Shown: positions 48,036 through 60,023, counted from the stretch's first letter. The stretch: DNA of 64,000 nucleotides from Homarus americanus (GCF_018991925.1 NW_024729645.1:124001-188000), one strand, 5' to 3'. Notes: generated by a model from the letters alone, not told the origin. Made by a program: numbers and translations.

Positions 48036-48529
48036 CCCATGGCCACTTCAGTACACTCCTACACACCCCTCCCCTCTTACTTACACAGCTCCACCTGCCA
48101 CCATGGCCTCCTTCAGTTGTCCTGCCCACACCGTCACATAATCTGATGATGATACACTTATCGGCCACGACCATCATTACATAATAAGTCGCTACAAATA
48201 TGATAATTCCGGAACCTGGATAAGAGTTCTCAAGGTTTAAGAGTTCAATTATTATCCTCGTAACTAAATACAATAACACATCTCACTGGCTGATTAAACC
48301 CGAAACACCAATAGTAACTTTAACCTAGAACCAAATTTATAAGACTTTATCCTTCTAAGTTAAAGACTAAATTAATGAGAACCTTTGTGTGAAGCCAGGA
48401 CCTGATCCATTGTATTGACTAGACTGTGTGTGATCAAGACCTTCCCTGAGTGTCGCAACAGAATGGCGACACAAGACGTCAACAGAACACAGAGTTGATG
48501 TACCACTCCAGCAGCCTCCACCGCACCTT

Positions 48530-48575
48530 CAGGTAGCTCACTCACCTGGAAAGACAGGAAAAATAATAAGAATTT
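48530..48575 (-). promoter_or_regulatory. Candidate recursive splice site (strongest of three), minus strand
   Basis: The minus strand reads TTATTTTTCCTGTCTTTCCAG immediately followed by GTGAGTGAGC (junction 48546/48545). The pyrimidine tract is good and both splice consensuses are full. Alternatively this is the acceptor of a conventional exon: the frame starting at GTG stays open about 58 codons (VSELPEGAVEAAGVVHQLC then Leu-rich) with no recognised domain. Confidence 0.28.
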
Positions 48576-48659
48576 CGATGAATAATGATTTACTACAATT
48601 AAGTTTGACTATGCTACAGGTGACTTAATAACTCAGGTAGACTTTACTGACTAGGTGGT

Positions 48660-49025
48660 AGAACTAGTTGTGGTGGTGAGGTGTGGTGATGGTGGTGAGC
48701 TGTGGGGCTAGTGGTGGTGGTGAGGTGGGGGCTAGTAGTGGTGGTAGTGAGGTGTGGGGGTAGTGGTGGTGAGGTGGGGGTAGTGGTGGTGAGGTGTGGG
48801 GCTAGTGGTGGTGGTAGTGAGGTGTAGGGCTAGTAGTGATGGTGATGAGGTGTGGGGCTAGTGGTGGTGTAGGGCTAGTGATGGAGTAGCTGTGGGACTA
48901 GTGGTGGTGGTGAGCTGTAGGGGTAGTGGTGGTGTCCCTAGATACTAGTGGTAGTGGGCCCTCCAACAGGCCTGGATGCTGGTGGTGGGCCATTGTGGTG
49001 GGCCGTGGAGGTGGGCCGAGCCACA
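48660..49025. repeat. Minisatellite GGTGGTGAGGTGTGGGGCTA
   Basis: About 12 copies of GTGAGGTGTGGGGCTAGTGG, 25-40 bp per unit, degrading to the right. Confidence 0.92.
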
Positions 49026-49134
49026 TTTTAACACGTTGTCAGTATTAATGCATCCATTAGATAAATTTGTAAAGGCCATTACTAGAGGGAGGCGGAGAGA
49101 CCGAGCCCCTACACACACAACAACACCATTTGTG

Positions 49135-49345
49135 GGGAAAAACAACCAACACGCCACCACCCAACCCACCATCACTACCACCCCAGTACCTCCCCATCCC
49201 CACCCCACCCACTACCTTCCCACCCCACCTACTACTTTCCCACCCACACATACTACCTTGGGACCCACAGACACTACCTTCCCACCCACACCAACTCACC
49301 AATACCTCTCCACCCACAACTACCTTACCCCACTCCACCACCAAG
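49135..49345. repeat. C-rich array (CCCACCCACACCTACTACCTT)
   Basis: ACTACCTTCCCACCCCACC-type units, about 20-25 bp. Confidence 0.85.
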
Positions 49346-49437
49346 CGTTCCTAGACCTCCACGCACCCTCCCGGGCCTGCATATATCCACGACAGGTTAC
49401 TCCCATCATGTCCACACCAGGAAGGAAAAGGCAAGAT

Positions 49438-50395
49438 AATTAAAAAAACTATACCGCTTTAACGCGCTTCCTGAGAAAATAAAACTCAGCCCGATGACAT
49501 CATTTATCATGCCGATATTAGCTTACCCAGCAGTACCTCTTCATACTATGAGCATCACTAAATTATTAAAATTACAGGTGGTCCAAAATGAAACCCTAAG
49601 ATTCGTCACAGGTGAAAAATACACCTTCACTAGAACCACAGCCGAGATACATAGAGACCTGAGAATAAAACCCATCAACCAGCAGCTGCACACCCTGGTC
49701 AGCAGAATCTGGCAAAAGATAGAACGTTCAGAGCAAGAAATCCTTCAAAGACTCCCGCCAGACAACGACAACAACCATACATGGTTCCCAAAAGTTACCA
49801 ATCTCAAAGGTCCATTACCACCCTGATCTATACGGTCAGGCAATTGACAACGATACCTTGATAGATCGGAGGAATATAAATATAGCCTTCAAAACACCCC
49901 ATATACTGGGATAGGGTGGGCTGTCTAGTGCCTGTACCGACAGGCAATAACTAACCCATATCACAACCCTAACACACTAATAACTTTAACCCACAGAAAC
50001 CAAAGGCAGGCCCGCCTCTATTCTTAATCTCCTAACTATAACTTCCTTCTACCTCAAACCTTCTTTCACCCCCACCCTCTCTCAGAAAAAAAAAAAGCGT
50101 CCTATCCTCTCTTGACCTCTACCTCTCATCCTTCAGTTCTCTACTGATCCCCATTTTTTCTTCCGGTCTCCAATCTCCTCAGATCTTAGAACCTGCATAG
50201 ATGTTCTCCCTCCTTAGACACCTGCACTATTATTATCTTTCTTTTTAACATCTTAATTTCCTTCAACATTTTTTTCTTGTTTCATTTTCAAGAAGAAGGG
50301 GTGGTCGTACGTCAAGAACCATACACAAGGAGATGCAACCCCCCTCCCCCGCCCCCCAGCACTAAAAACAACTCCCTCATATGGATAAAACATCG
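49438..50395 (+). mobile_element. 5'-truncated LINE, plus strand, coding tail plus 3'UTR
   Basis: The coding remnant (49441-49826) is followed by about 550 bp of non-coding sequence with polyadenylation-like and pyrimidine-rich stretches (for example TGGGCTGTCTAGTGCCTGTA at 49918). It ends somewhere near AAGAAGGGGTGGTCGTACGT or the following C-rich stretch. The 3' boundary is not defined. Confidence 0.65.
49441..49826 (+). pseudogene. LINE (I/Jockey-like) RT C-terminal fragment
   Basis: The frame is open from 49441, after an in-frame TAA, through ATG 49494 to the TGA ending at 49826. Seen: LYRFNALPEKIKLSPM, then the thumb-region block IMPILAYPAVPLHTMSITKL and LKLQVVQNETLRFVTG. This matches the family pattern 'y...i.pil.Yg...w......l..lq..QN..lR...g' in I/Jockey-type LINEs. 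It is followed by FTRTTAEIHRDLRIKPINQQ (family: RT....h..l.i.pi...i). RT catalytic motifs are upstream of the truncation and absent. There is no zinc knuckle, so the family differs from the relics at 6456 and 14618. Confidence 0.8.
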
Positions 50396-51240
50396 TTGGT
50401 CAGTCAGGCAAGGCGGGGATTGGGTTGACTAAGAGGTAACAAATTGCTGGTAGATTGATGCAACCTTTATAATATATTCTCTTAAAGACAAACCCTTTAA
50501 AAACAACAACTAGATAGACACTGTACTATATAATGTTTCCATGTAAACTAGCTCCAAAATGTATCCTTACCATTATGTATGAGACAATATGACACAATGG
50601 ACGAAGGATTTTGAAAACCCCACCGAGACAACAGGAGTCACAGTGTTCATTTTGACATTCATCGGACCCCTCCGCGAAGATACTTTTTGGAGTGAGTGTT
50701 TACATCATCGTGGTCACCTAGCGGGCACCACCACTCACTCCACTACAGCACTGAGATACTTATTAACATATAAGCTTCCTGCCACAATATCTCAGTTGTT
50801 TGTTTAATCCAATTCAGTCAAATCATTCACAACACACACTCCAGTTCTTGATGAGTCTCACCTCTTTATCAACCACTCGTTTGTGTCTACATGTTAAAAC
50901 TTTATACAACAGTAAATACCCCAGAATACTATATGTAGAAAGTGAAAATATACTCGACAAATCACATTACAAAATACACATTCCTTGAGTACTCTTATGG
51001 GATAGTTACAGTTCATTTCACACAACTCCTTCACTCTGGGGACGCAACTTTTAATATTTTATTTGACTAACGCCAGACGATTTTATTCAGCAGAGAGAGA
51101 ATTTGTACACAAGTGGTTAAATATTATCACTAATAATTTAAAATACAAATCACTTAAATGTGTCTCGGGTCCTGTCGCCATCAGGTCATGAGGTCCACTG
51201 ATCAAGTTAGGTGGTCAGGTCCGGGAGAGGGAGGTACAGG
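50396..51240. other. No recognisable feature (840 bp)
   Basis: AT-rich and non-repetitive. Plus-strand frames of 60-70 codons have no domain. Confidence 0.6.
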
Positions 51241-51299
51241 TAAGTGGTGTAGATTAAACCCCGGTGAGTCTAAGTGACTCTAAGTGGACCACTTTATGG

Positions 51300-51445
51300 C
51301 TCCAGTTTTACTGTCATGTCTCGCAGATTTTATTGACCTGGAGATTTTTTTACTCTCTCTCTCAGATTATATTGACCTGTACATTTTCTTCTCTCTTTCT
51401 CTCTCTCCCCCCCTCTCTTTCTTTATTTCTCTCTCCCATTCTTTG
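51300..51445. repeat. Pyrimidine tract with two CAGATT-TATTGACCTG copies
   Basis: TCGCAGATTTTATTGACCTG at about 51321 and TCTCAGATTATATTGACCTG at about 51361 form a 40 bp direct repeat leading into a C/T-rich tract. Confidence 0.75.
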
Positions 51446-51654
51446 CAATTATGACCAACATAGAGGTGTGGTGGTGGTGATGACGCGGGGACACGTGAAC
51501 CAGGTAGGTGCAGGTACGGTGGGTTCATTAAGACGTTTCCAGATATGTAAACATTATCAGCTGTCTGTCAACTGATAACTTGTTATTACTTCATCACTTG
51601 ACTTCTTCTTCCTCTGTTTCTTATTAACACAGTTAGTTGTGTGGCCGTGTGTTC

Positions 51655-51955
51655 CTGGGCCACGCTTCTCGCTACTTCCTTCACCTGTTACTTGCTCTTG
51701 CCATCACCTGTTACGTGTTACTTTCTTCAACTTCTATTCCCTTCGTCTGTTACTTGTTAAACTTCCTCCATTTGCTACTTGTTACTTCCATCACCTGTTA
51801 CTTGTAATTTTCTTCATCTGTTACTTGTTACTTTCTTCACTAGTTGTTTCCTTCGTCTGTTACTTGTTACTTCCTTTACCTCTTACTTTACAACTAGTAA
51901 CTTTACAACATGTTACTTCATCGCGTGTTACTTCACCACTTGTTCATTACCCACA
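51655..51955. repeat. ~19-20 bp minisatellite (CTTCATCTGTTACTTGTTA)
   Basis: About 15 degenerate copies of TTCATCTGTTACTTGTTACT. Confidence 0.88.
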
Positions 51956-52054
51956 CCTCCAACAACCTGACTGACACATCCTACTAACAACAATAATTAA
52001 ACCGAAAAAAAGGACATTCGGACATAATGATCAGGACAAAATATGAGTCAGAGG

Positions 52055-52212
52055 AGTAAAACATTAAGAGAAAGAGAGATGATCTGGTCTGGTATAAACA
52101 TTAAGAGAGAGAGAGAGATGATCTGGTCTGGTATAAACATTAAGAGAAAGAGAGATGATCTGGTCTGGTATAAACATTAAGAGAGAGAGAGATGATCTGG
52201 TCTGGTACCGAA
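52055..52212. repeat. ~37-39 bp repeat, 4 copies
   Basis: Each copy has AACATTAAGAGAGAGAGAGA then TGATCTGGTCTGGTATA, differing only in GA-tract length. Confidence 0.94.
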
Positions 52213-52273
52213 CAATCCACCTTTGTCAGGGATTAACTCGGCTTTTGTATATGATTTGGCGATGAGTTATGAT

Positions 52274-52340
<67 letters not shown>
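52274..52340. repeat. (GT)n microsatellite
   Basis: GT run of about 67 bp. Confidence 0.97.
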
Positions 52341-52343
<3 letters not shown>

Positions 52344-52429
52344 GGTTATAATTATTAACCTAACTTTATCATGTGCGTGTGTGTAGGACTTTCCAAATCT
52401 GACAATATTGTATAAGTGTCTGTAGGCTG

Positions 52430-52665
52430 CTGTGTGTGAGGGCTGGTGAGCGGGAGGACGTGAGGATGGGAAGGTGTGAGGATGTGAGCACGTGAAGGCG
52501 GGTAGGCGTGAGGTCTGGAGGGCGTGATGGCTGGTGGACGGAAGAGCGTGAGGACTTGTGGGCGTGATAGTGGGAAGGGCTGGAAGACGTGATGAAGGGA
52601 GGACGTGAGGGTATAATGACGGGAGGACATGATGACGTGTGGGCGGAAGGGGCACAGGGAGAACA
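52430..52665. repeat. Degenerate array (GGACGTGAGGATGGGAAGG)
   Basis: GGAGGACGTGAGG, GGGCGTGATGG and GAAGGGCTGG phrases about every 12-20 bp. Confidence 0.75.
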
Positions 52666-52809
52666 GCTGGACCTGACCACAAGAGACATTAGTGGCCCGG
52701 GATGAACACACCACAGGGTCACCGACGTTGCATTAGCAGTTCAGGTCTTGGGTTTCCTCCGTCCATCACTGAGTATTAGCACTTTGACGGACCACAATAA
52801 AACTGGCGG

Positions 52810-52925
52810 CCACTCGTGGTGGTGATGGTGAGGAATGCAGTGGTGGTGTGGATAGTGGTGGTGGTGGGGATGATTGTGGTGAAGGTGATAGTGATGGTGA
52901 GGAGAGTGGTGACAATGGCAGTGGC
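52810..52925. repeat. GGTGGTGATGG-type tract
   Basis: Degenerate GGTGGTGATGGTGAGG units. Confidence 0.8.
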
Positions 52926-53164
52926 GTTATCTATACCCACGAGTCCCACTTCTCAAATATCATTAAAAAAAATCTTAATTAAATCAAGAGATAATATAGA
53001 TTCGTTTTCCTCTCATTAAGACAAAGTTGATTATAAATGAAAGATAAAACGTTGAATTATTACTTAACCACTGAGAGGGGCACCGATTATATTGAGTAAA
53101 CATAAGCGGTCCAAGAATGCTACCTAGAGGCACCCCATTCCTTTATAAACAGAGGGGGCGGTAC

Positions 53165-53310
53165 TCCTGTGGTACTTAAGTTACATAACGGTACCTGGTG
53201 ACTTAAGATGAGTTACATAACGGTATCGAATGGGTTAAGATGAGTTACATAACGGTACCTAATGGCTTAAGATGAGTAATATAATAGCACATCATGGCTT
53301 AGGTGAGTTA
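53165..53310. repeat. ~32-37 bp repeat (ACATAACGGTACCTAATGGC)
   Basis: Four copies of GAGTTACATAACGGTACCTA plus ATGGCTTAAGAT. Confidence 0.85.
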
Positions 53311-53419
53311 CAGCGAAAATAGGAAATATTGTCCACAGCACCACGACAGTGTACAGGCTATAGAGAAAGGGGGTGTTGGGAGTGTACTGTCGACAAGGCT
53401 CATTAACTGAAGTTTCTGA

Positions 53420-53710
53420 ATGACATAATTAACCTAACCTAACAAGTATCTCATCAGTTTGGTTAGTTATAGCCAGTACTGTTAGGTTAGATACATTATG
53501 TTTTGGTTAGGAACGTTAGGTTATAGGTTAGACTAGACTACTGTATGCCAGGTACTTACTTAAGGTTAGGTAAGTTACGTTAAGGTATATTAGGCTAGGT
53601 ATATCAAGGCAGGTTAGACTAGAATAGGATAGATACTTAAAGTTAGAATATATTATTATAAGTTAGAATAGATTGCTTAGTTACAATAGATTAGTTAGGT
53701 AGAATCATGT
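53420..53710. repeat. Degenerate TTAGGTTAG array (telomere-like)
   Basis: TTAGGTTAGA, GTTAGGTA and ACCTAACCTAAC units, in both orientations, diverging to TAGATTAG. It is related to the arthropod telomere unit TTAGG. Confidence 0.75.
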
Positions 53711-54039
53711 CGGACAACAGCCATCCACCACCACTTAAGCCAAATAAACACAAATAAAAAAGGTGTACACATGGGGCAGCGCCATCACCTGCTGCCGCTG
53801 TTGGCCGTAACTCATTAGCAATGTTGAACGCTGTCGTGTTGTGTCCGACACGACAGAAAGCAGCGACACAATTTACGAGGCTTGAGCGCCACCACACACG
53901 ACACCACCACCTGTCGCTCACCAGGTGTTAGTAATGATCACATCAAACCCACTACACCTTCTTCACCTCTCTACTGTCACGCTGAAGGAGGGGGTGCAGG
54001 GGTAAAGTGCAAAGTAGGGTAGGCAAGGCTGGATAAGAC

Positions 54040-54262
54040 ACTGTACATCGAGACAAAGGAACGGGATGTTTTAGGGCAAGTAAGGGTAGGTGTAGGGCAA
54101 GTAAGGGTAGGTGTAGGGCAAGTATAGGTGTAGGGCAAGGATAGGTGTAGGGCAAGGATAGGGTAGGGCAAGGATAGGGTAGGGCAAGGATAGGGTAGGG
54201 CAAGTGTAGGGTAGGGCAAGTGTAGGATACGGCAAGTGTAGGGTAGGGCACTGTAGACTGGA
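54040..54262. repeat. ~18-20 bp minisatellite (TAGGGCAAGTATAGGGTAGG)
   Basis: About 14 copies of GTAGGGCAAGGATAGGGTAG and variants. Confidence 0.92.
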
Positions 54263-54354
54263 GCTTCAAGGGAACGTTAGGGTAGATATAGGGTCAACCA
54301 AGGTCAATTACAGGTCTTCAGTTTCCCCTACTGGCGGCATGACACCGATTTATG

Positions 54355-54357
<3 letters not shown>

Positions 54358-54386
<29 letters not shown>

Positions 54387-54705
54387 GGGGAAAGTACAAG
54401 TCTGTCAGGGGAGAGTACAAGTATGTTGGGGGAGAGTACAAGTTTGTTGGGGTAGAGTACAAGTCTGTCGGGGGAGAGTACAAGTCTGTCGGGGGAGAGT
54501 AAGTATGTTGAAGTACAAGTTTGTTGGGGTAGAGTACAAGTCTGTCGGGGAAATTACAAGTCTGTTGAGGGAGAGTACAAGTCTGTCGGGGTAGAGTACA
54601 AGTCTGTCAGGCGGAGAATACAAGTCTGTCAGAGGAGAGTACAAGTCTGTCAGAGGAGAGTACAAGTCTGTTGGGGGAGAGTACAAGTCTGTCATAGGAG
54701 AGTAC
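54358..54705. repeat. (CA)n then ~21 bp minisatellite (AGAGTACAAGTCTGTCGGGG)
   Basis: (CA)n at 54358-54386, then about 14 copies of GAGTACAAGTCTGTCGGGGG. The trimmed 21 bp unit keeps frames open on both strands. Confidence 0.94.
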
Positions 54706-54769
54706 AGACCAATAATGAACCGCTAGGACAGAACCACAGTAGCGGACCACAAGCCATTTTAGGGGGAGG

Positions 54770-55045
54770 TGGATGGTAGTGATGGAGATGGGTGGTGAAG
54801 GTGAGTGGTGGTGATGATGATGGAAAGGAGTGGTGGTGGGTGGTGATGAGGGGGATGGGTGATGGTGGTAGAGGTGGGTGATGGTGGTAGAGGTGGGTGA
54901 TAGGTGGTGATAATGGGGATGGGTGATAGTGATAGGTGGTGATAACGGGGATGGGTGAGGGTGGTAGAGGTGGGTGATAATGGGGATGGATGATGGTGGT
55001 AGAGATGGGTGATAGGTGGTGATAATGGGGATGGGTGGTGGTGTT
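54770..55045. repeat. Minisatellite GGGTGATGGTGGTAGAGGTG
   Basis: About 14 copies of GGGTGATGGTGGTAGAGGTG / GGGTGATAGGTGGTGATAAT. Confidence 0.92.
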
Positions 55046-55159
55046 CGGACGCAGCAGCAGGGTAAGGTATTCGTGTAAGGCAGCTGTCCATTTGCTGTTA
55101 ATGTGATGTCCACGAATCCTAAGTAATTTGTCATGTACACCGCAGCCCTCCTCTGATGC

Positions 55160-55425
55160 CTCCCTGGCGACACTCTCTCACTATCTCCTCCCATCTACCA
55201 CCTCACCTTTTTCACTCCCCCCCCCACCCCCCCCTCTCTCTCTCCCCCACCCATCTCTCCTCTCTCTCTCTCTCATACACGTCGTCTACTTCGTCAACAC
55301 GTGGTCGTTAAAATCATCGTCGAGAATGAGGTTAAACATCATCACCGTCGTCATCATCTTCATTATCATCGTCATCATCATCATCATCATAATAATAATC
55401 GTCGTCATCATCGTCGCTGTCCGGG
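55160..55425. repeat. Pyrimidine tract and (ATC/GTC)n
   Basis: C/T-rich sequence at 55160-55275, then CATCATCATC/CGTCGTC trinucleotide repeats at 55335-55420. Confidence 0.85.
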
Positions 55426-55559
55426 GTGAACTGACAACGTACGTCTGAGCAGGTGACGGGAGTGAGTCAGTCTCTCTCCCCTAATGGACCTGACACACTA
55501 CCTCGACACGTGTAGCAGTGACTCAAAACACCACTCACTTGCTGATCACGTCGACAAGG

Positions 55560-55870
55560 CTAACAAACACACAAACACCGCGTATTGCTACAACAAACAC
55601 ACAAACACCACCTATTGATAAAACAAACATATAAACACCACTTATTACAGGAACAAACACCACCTATTACTACAGCAATACAGTACTTAATAAACACAAA
55701 CCAATCTTATCCATCACACAAACAGATTGCAACAATTACACAGACAACGCTAAACAGTCCACATACACTCCACAACCACACAAACAACTGTGCAATAACT
55801 AAAAAAAAAAAACTCTGCAATCACACAAACACCGCGACACACAATTAAACAAACACTCCACAACCGCAAC
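55560..55870. repeat. Degenerate array (ACAAACACACAAACACC)
   Basis: CAACAAACACACAAACACCA-type units, A/C-rich on the plus strand. Confidence 0.8.
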
Positions 55871-55962
55871 ACTGAAGGTCTTTATCACTTAATAACAGTG
55901 ACACAACAACGACCATCATCATCAACAGTGACACAACAACAACTATCCCTGACTAACTCACC

Positions 55963-56122
55963 CCCTCCTCCTCCTCCTCCTCTTCTTCCTCCCTCCTCTT
56001 CTTCCTCCTCTTCTTCCTCCCTCCTCCTCTTCTTCCTCCCTCCTCCTCCTCTTCCTCCCTCCTCCTCCTCTTCTTCCTCCCTCCTCCTCCTCTTCTTCCT
56101 CCCTCCTCCTCCTCTTCTTCCC
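55963..56122. repeat. (CTCCTCCTCTTCTTC)n array
   Basis: About ten units of TCCTCCCTCCTCCTCTTCTT. Confidence 0.95.
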
Positions 56123-56291
56123 CTAGACCACCTCCTCTACGACTATTATGTATCTCCATCCAGTTATTTCCGACCGGATTCCAACATAAAAGCTTGTGTT
56201 TTCTTCTTTTAAGCCTTTATTAAGCTTTTTGTCTCATATTCCTGGTCTTTTTCCCAACAGCTTAAAAGTGGCTATGTTCCGGAGGTAGTGA

Positions 56292-56294
<3 letters not shown>

Positions 56295-56330
<36 letters not shown>

Positions 56331-57110
56331 ACAAGCTTAAAATTAGCCAAGGAGCTTAAAACGTACCAAGTGAAAAGACGAAAATAGCCAAGGAAGATTG
56401 ATAATAGCACAGGAAGAATAATAATAGCAAGAGTAAAAAAAATAATAAAGGAAGATTGATAACAGTTAGGAAATATAAAGCATAGCCTCAGTAAAAAAAA
56501 TATAAATAAATAAAACAAAAATAAATTATTATATAAAATCTAGGAAGTAAAAACAAAAAAAAAAGCTCAATTAATTATTATCCATGAAAGGTGAAAAATA
56601 GCCACGGGATGTCGATAAAGCCAAGGATGGTTAAAAAAAAGGTCAAGGAAGGTTAAAATATCCAGTGTCGGTATTAAATAGCCAAGGAAGGTCTTAAATT
56701 AGCCAGGGAATGTTAAAGATAGCTAGGAAAAGTTTAAAATTGCCAAGAAAAAAGTTTAAACTAGTCAGGAAAGACCTGAAGTAGAAACGGAATGTTAAAA
56801 ATAGCTACGAAAGGTTTAAAATAGCCAAGGGAAGTTAAAAATAGTCATAGGTCTGAAAGTAGCTATGAAAGTTAAAAATAGCTGGGCAACATTAAAATAA
56901 CCAAGGAAAGGTTTAAAATAGTTAGGGAAGGTCTAAAATAGCCAGGAGGTCAAAAAAGGCAAGACAAGGTCGAAATAGCCAGTTGGGGTCAAAACTAGTC
57001 AGGCGAGGTCGAAAATAGCCAGGATATTGAAAACAGCCAAGCGAAGTCGAAAATAGCCAGACGAAATAAAAAATAGCCAGGAAGTCGAAAACAGCCAGGA
57101 ACAAACACAT
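56295..57110. repeat. (GA)n then decayed array (AATAGCCAAGGAAGGTTAAA)
   Basis: (GA)n at 56295-56329. From about 56340 to 57110 AAATAGCCAAGGAAGGTTAA recurs roughly every 20-30 bp with substitutions. Confidence 0.82.
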
Positions 57111-57404
57111 ACCATTAAACATGCAACACAATTCTGGCATCACAAACACTCCAAAACGAACACGCTTTTTAGCTCGTCTGTCTCTATGAAGTAGAGAGAG
57201 AGAGAGAGAGTGATATATACCCTACCACTCTCAATATCAAAACCCCATTAAAAGATTGAAAATATTATTAAAACAAAACTATGACGATAACTATACTGAC
57301 ATCCCCACTTCTGGAATTGTGTCCTATGAACTACATGTAAGTTTGTCCAGTGGATAATTGCCTCATTCTTGGGCACTGATATTGTCTTACCGTATGTATG
57401 TCAT

Positions 57405-57450
57405 GGGTTGGGTTGGGTTGGGTTGGGTTGGGTTGGGTTGGGTTGGGTTG
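57405..57450. repeat. (GGGTT)9, telomere-variant-like
   Basis: Nine perfect units of GGGTT (TTGGG on rotation). 57111-57404 and 57451-57680 are otherwise unassigned, apart from a short GA run near 57195. Confidence 0.97.
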
Positions 57451-57684
57451 AAGCTTGTGTATATAGATAAAAATGTTGTCTCCCATACAAAGCTGAATTT
57501 TCATACCCGAGATAATTTATAAATAGCTCAAATAACTTTTGGGGGTCCCATAGACACACTGTAAACGTCTCCCACACGTAAATTCCACCATGTCAATTTA
57601 ACACCTAGAATTATCCCCGTAATGGGGGTGTGATTTTCATAGTTGATTTCCACGTTATTGCGAGTCTTTTTCAGTCTTTTGGTA

Positions 57685-57895
57685 CCTCCTGCTTCAGCCT
57701 CGCCTCCTGCTTCAGCCTCAGCCTCGCCTCCCGCCTCAGCCTCGCCTCCCGCCTCAGCCTCGCCTCCCGCCTCAGCCTCGCCTCCCGCCTCAGCCTCGCC
57801 TCGCCTCGCCTCGCCTCAGCCTCGCCTCCCGCCTCAGCCTCGCCTCGCCTCGCCTCGCCTCGCCTCCCGCCTCAGCCTCGCCTCCCGCGCCCACA
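57685..57895. repeat. GC-rich minisatellite (GCCTCGCCTCCCGCCTCA)
   Basis: 18 bp unit CAGCCTCGCCTCCCGCCT with CGCCTCGCCT expansions. It is CpG-dense. The frame reading ASASPPASAS is an artefact of the 18 bp period. Confidence 0.95.
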
Positions 57896-58199
57896 AACAG
57901 GTAGAGAGAGGTACAAGTTTGCCATCACTAATCCCACCTCGTCACTACCCACCCCAACAAAAACTACCCATTGTTACACTACACCTGCCGAACTTAAGAT
58001 ATTCACCCCGATACCCTCGCCCACCTGTAAGCTACATCTACCCACCCCAACACACACTCCCCCCCATATCTACCTACCCTCCCCCACCTCCACACTCCCA
58101 GATATACCCTAATACACCTCGCCTGGTCCCATTATCAGCTTTTAGATTTACGTTCGTGTTTTTAATTTTTTTTTATGTACGAGCCTTTAAAAATACATA

Positions 58200-58360
58200 A
58201 CCGCTGGAGTGAAGTCAATTAAGAGAGGCAGCGGCGTGGCGTCTCCATTATAAGAGGGATGCATGTTATGCCACTCCTCACGGCCCGGACCAATAAATAA
58301 AAAAAAATAAATAAATAAAACACCAACACATAAACGCAGGAGGACCATCGCGCACCGGGG
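58200..58360. other. Low-repeat segment upstream of module 1
   Basis: Complex sequence with AAGTCAATTAAGAG, CGGCGTGGCGTC and an AATAAATAAA-rich tract. No gene recognised. Confidence 0.4.
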
Positions 58361-58475
58361 CACAAATGGTGCTTCTTACACCTTTCGTCACCGTGGTCGT
58401 AAAACTGGATTTTTGCAGGGAGCTCAGATCATAAAGTTAATAATGCTCTCAAGTGTTGGCGTGTGATCCATCTGG
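58361..58475 (+). promoter_or_regulatory. Spaced module, copy 1
   Basis: Order: ACAAATGGTGCTTCTTACAC, TCGTAAAACTGGA (58397), TTTTTGC, TCATAAAGTTAATAATG (58429), GTGTTGGCG (58453), GATCCATC (58465). The same elements recur with nearly identical spacing at 60026 and 60187. TTTTACGA and TTTATGA on the reverse strand are homeodomain (Abd-B/caudal class)-type cores. A regulatory role is inference, and a small dispersed repeat is the main alternative. Confidence 0.35.
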
Positions 58476-58489
58476 TGTATTATAAGACT

Positions 58490-59440
58490 TAGGAATTAGA
58501 GGCAGGGAAAAAACTATAACATCCATGAACTAGTGGTACAAAAACTATAAGTGCCATGAACTAGATGTACGAAAACTATAAGTGCCATGAACTAGATGTA
58601 CAAAAACTATAAGTGCCATGAACTAGATGTACGAAAACTATAAGCCCCACGAATTAAAGTAAAAAAGCTGTAAGCTCATGAACCAAAACTATAAGCTCCA
58701 TAAACCAGAAATAAATCATAAAACTATACGGTTCATGAACTTTGACTAAAACATTATAGGATTAATGAAAGAAGATTGAACATTACTATAAACTCCATGA
58801 AATAAAAACAAAAATATAATCAAACTATTAGCCTCTTGAACTTGGACTACAAACTGTAATGAGGCTCATAAACTTGGAGAACAAATTATAAACTTCATGA
58901 ACTATACTTTAAAATATTACAAAGCTCCATGAATTTTGAAAAAAATATAAGAACAATAACTAGTAAAATTATAATGCTCAGGAACTTGGACTATAAAGCT
59001 CATACAAATATTTCCCATGAACTATGACTAATGAACTATAAAACTTATGAACTAGTAATACAAAAATCATAAAATTATAAGCCTCATTAGCCATTCCTAA
59101 AAACTCATAAAACTATAAAACTCATGAACTAATAAAACTCATGAAACTATAAGGCTCATGAACTAATAAAACTCATAAAACTATAAAACTCGTGAACTAA
59201 TAAAACTCATGAAACTATAAGGCTCATGAACTAATAAAACTCATAAAACTATAAAACTCGTGAACTAATAAAACTCATGAAACTATAAGGCTCATGAACT
59301 AATAAAACTCATAAAACTATAAAACTCGTGAACTAATAAAACTCATTAAACTATAATGCTCACGAGCTAATAAATCTCACTAAACTATAATGCTCGTGAA
59401 CTAGCACTAAAAACCCATTATTAAGGCTCCAAAAAATCTC
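58490..59440. repeat. Tandem array (AAACTATAAGGCTCATGAAC)
   Basis: Starts as about 33 bp units (AACTATAAGTGCCATGAACT plus AGATGTACAA), decays in the middle, then has well-conserved copies of a roughly 33-66 bp unit TAATAAAACTCATGAAACTA / TAAGGCTCATGAAC at 59100-59350. Confidence 0.9.
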
Positions 59441-59784
59441 ATAGTTAATAACGAGAGTAATGTACTGCTGTCATATCCATTAAAAAAAAAAAAAAATAAA
59501 ATAAAACTACGAGGAATTAATAAGTAGTTATCCTAAAATAATCGCAGCTTAAATCATAATCGTAACATTAATAAAGCAATCAACAGAGCACAGCATTAAG
59601 TTGGTAATATTGAGGGCTTTCAATGATAAGAACATATAAAACACAAAAAACGTGGTTACCGCAGGGTGAAGGACATGGGGACACACATTCTCTTCTTCTT
59701 CCCCCTGACTTTTAACACACCAGAAAAACAAAACTTCATAATGTCAGTACAGGTATTGTTAGGAGTGCATATTGTTGTGTAAGC

Positions 59785-59787
<3 letters not shown>

Positions 59788-59815
<28 letters not shown>

Positions 59816-59891
59816 AATAATAATAATAATAATAATGGTGATAATATTAATAATAAAGATGGTGGTAATGATACTACTACTACTACTACTA

Positions 59892-59925
<34 letters not shown>

Positions 59926-59958
59926 CAACAACAGCGAAGATGATGATGATAATAATAA
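59788..59958. repeat. (AAC)n/(AAT)n/(ACT)n/(GAT)n compound trinucleotide array
   Basis: Runs of CAA, AAT, ACT, AAT, AAC and GAT in succession, giving homopolymeric Thr/Ile/Leu/Val frames on both strands. Confidence 0.95.
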
Positions 59959-60023
59959 ACAGATAAAACACAGACGTAAAGCATAATGAGTGGTAAACGC
60001 CGCTCCCAGACACACTTGCCGGA

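Noticed and set aside
57630..58200. Ala/Ser/Pro repeat protein
   Set aside because: Product of an 18 bp GC-rich minisatellite; two overlapping frames are open equally and there is no conserved flanking coding sequence.
58490..59440. CRISPR-like array of similar repeats
   Set aside because: Units are contiguous degenerate tandem copies without unique spacers, in a eukaryotic context.
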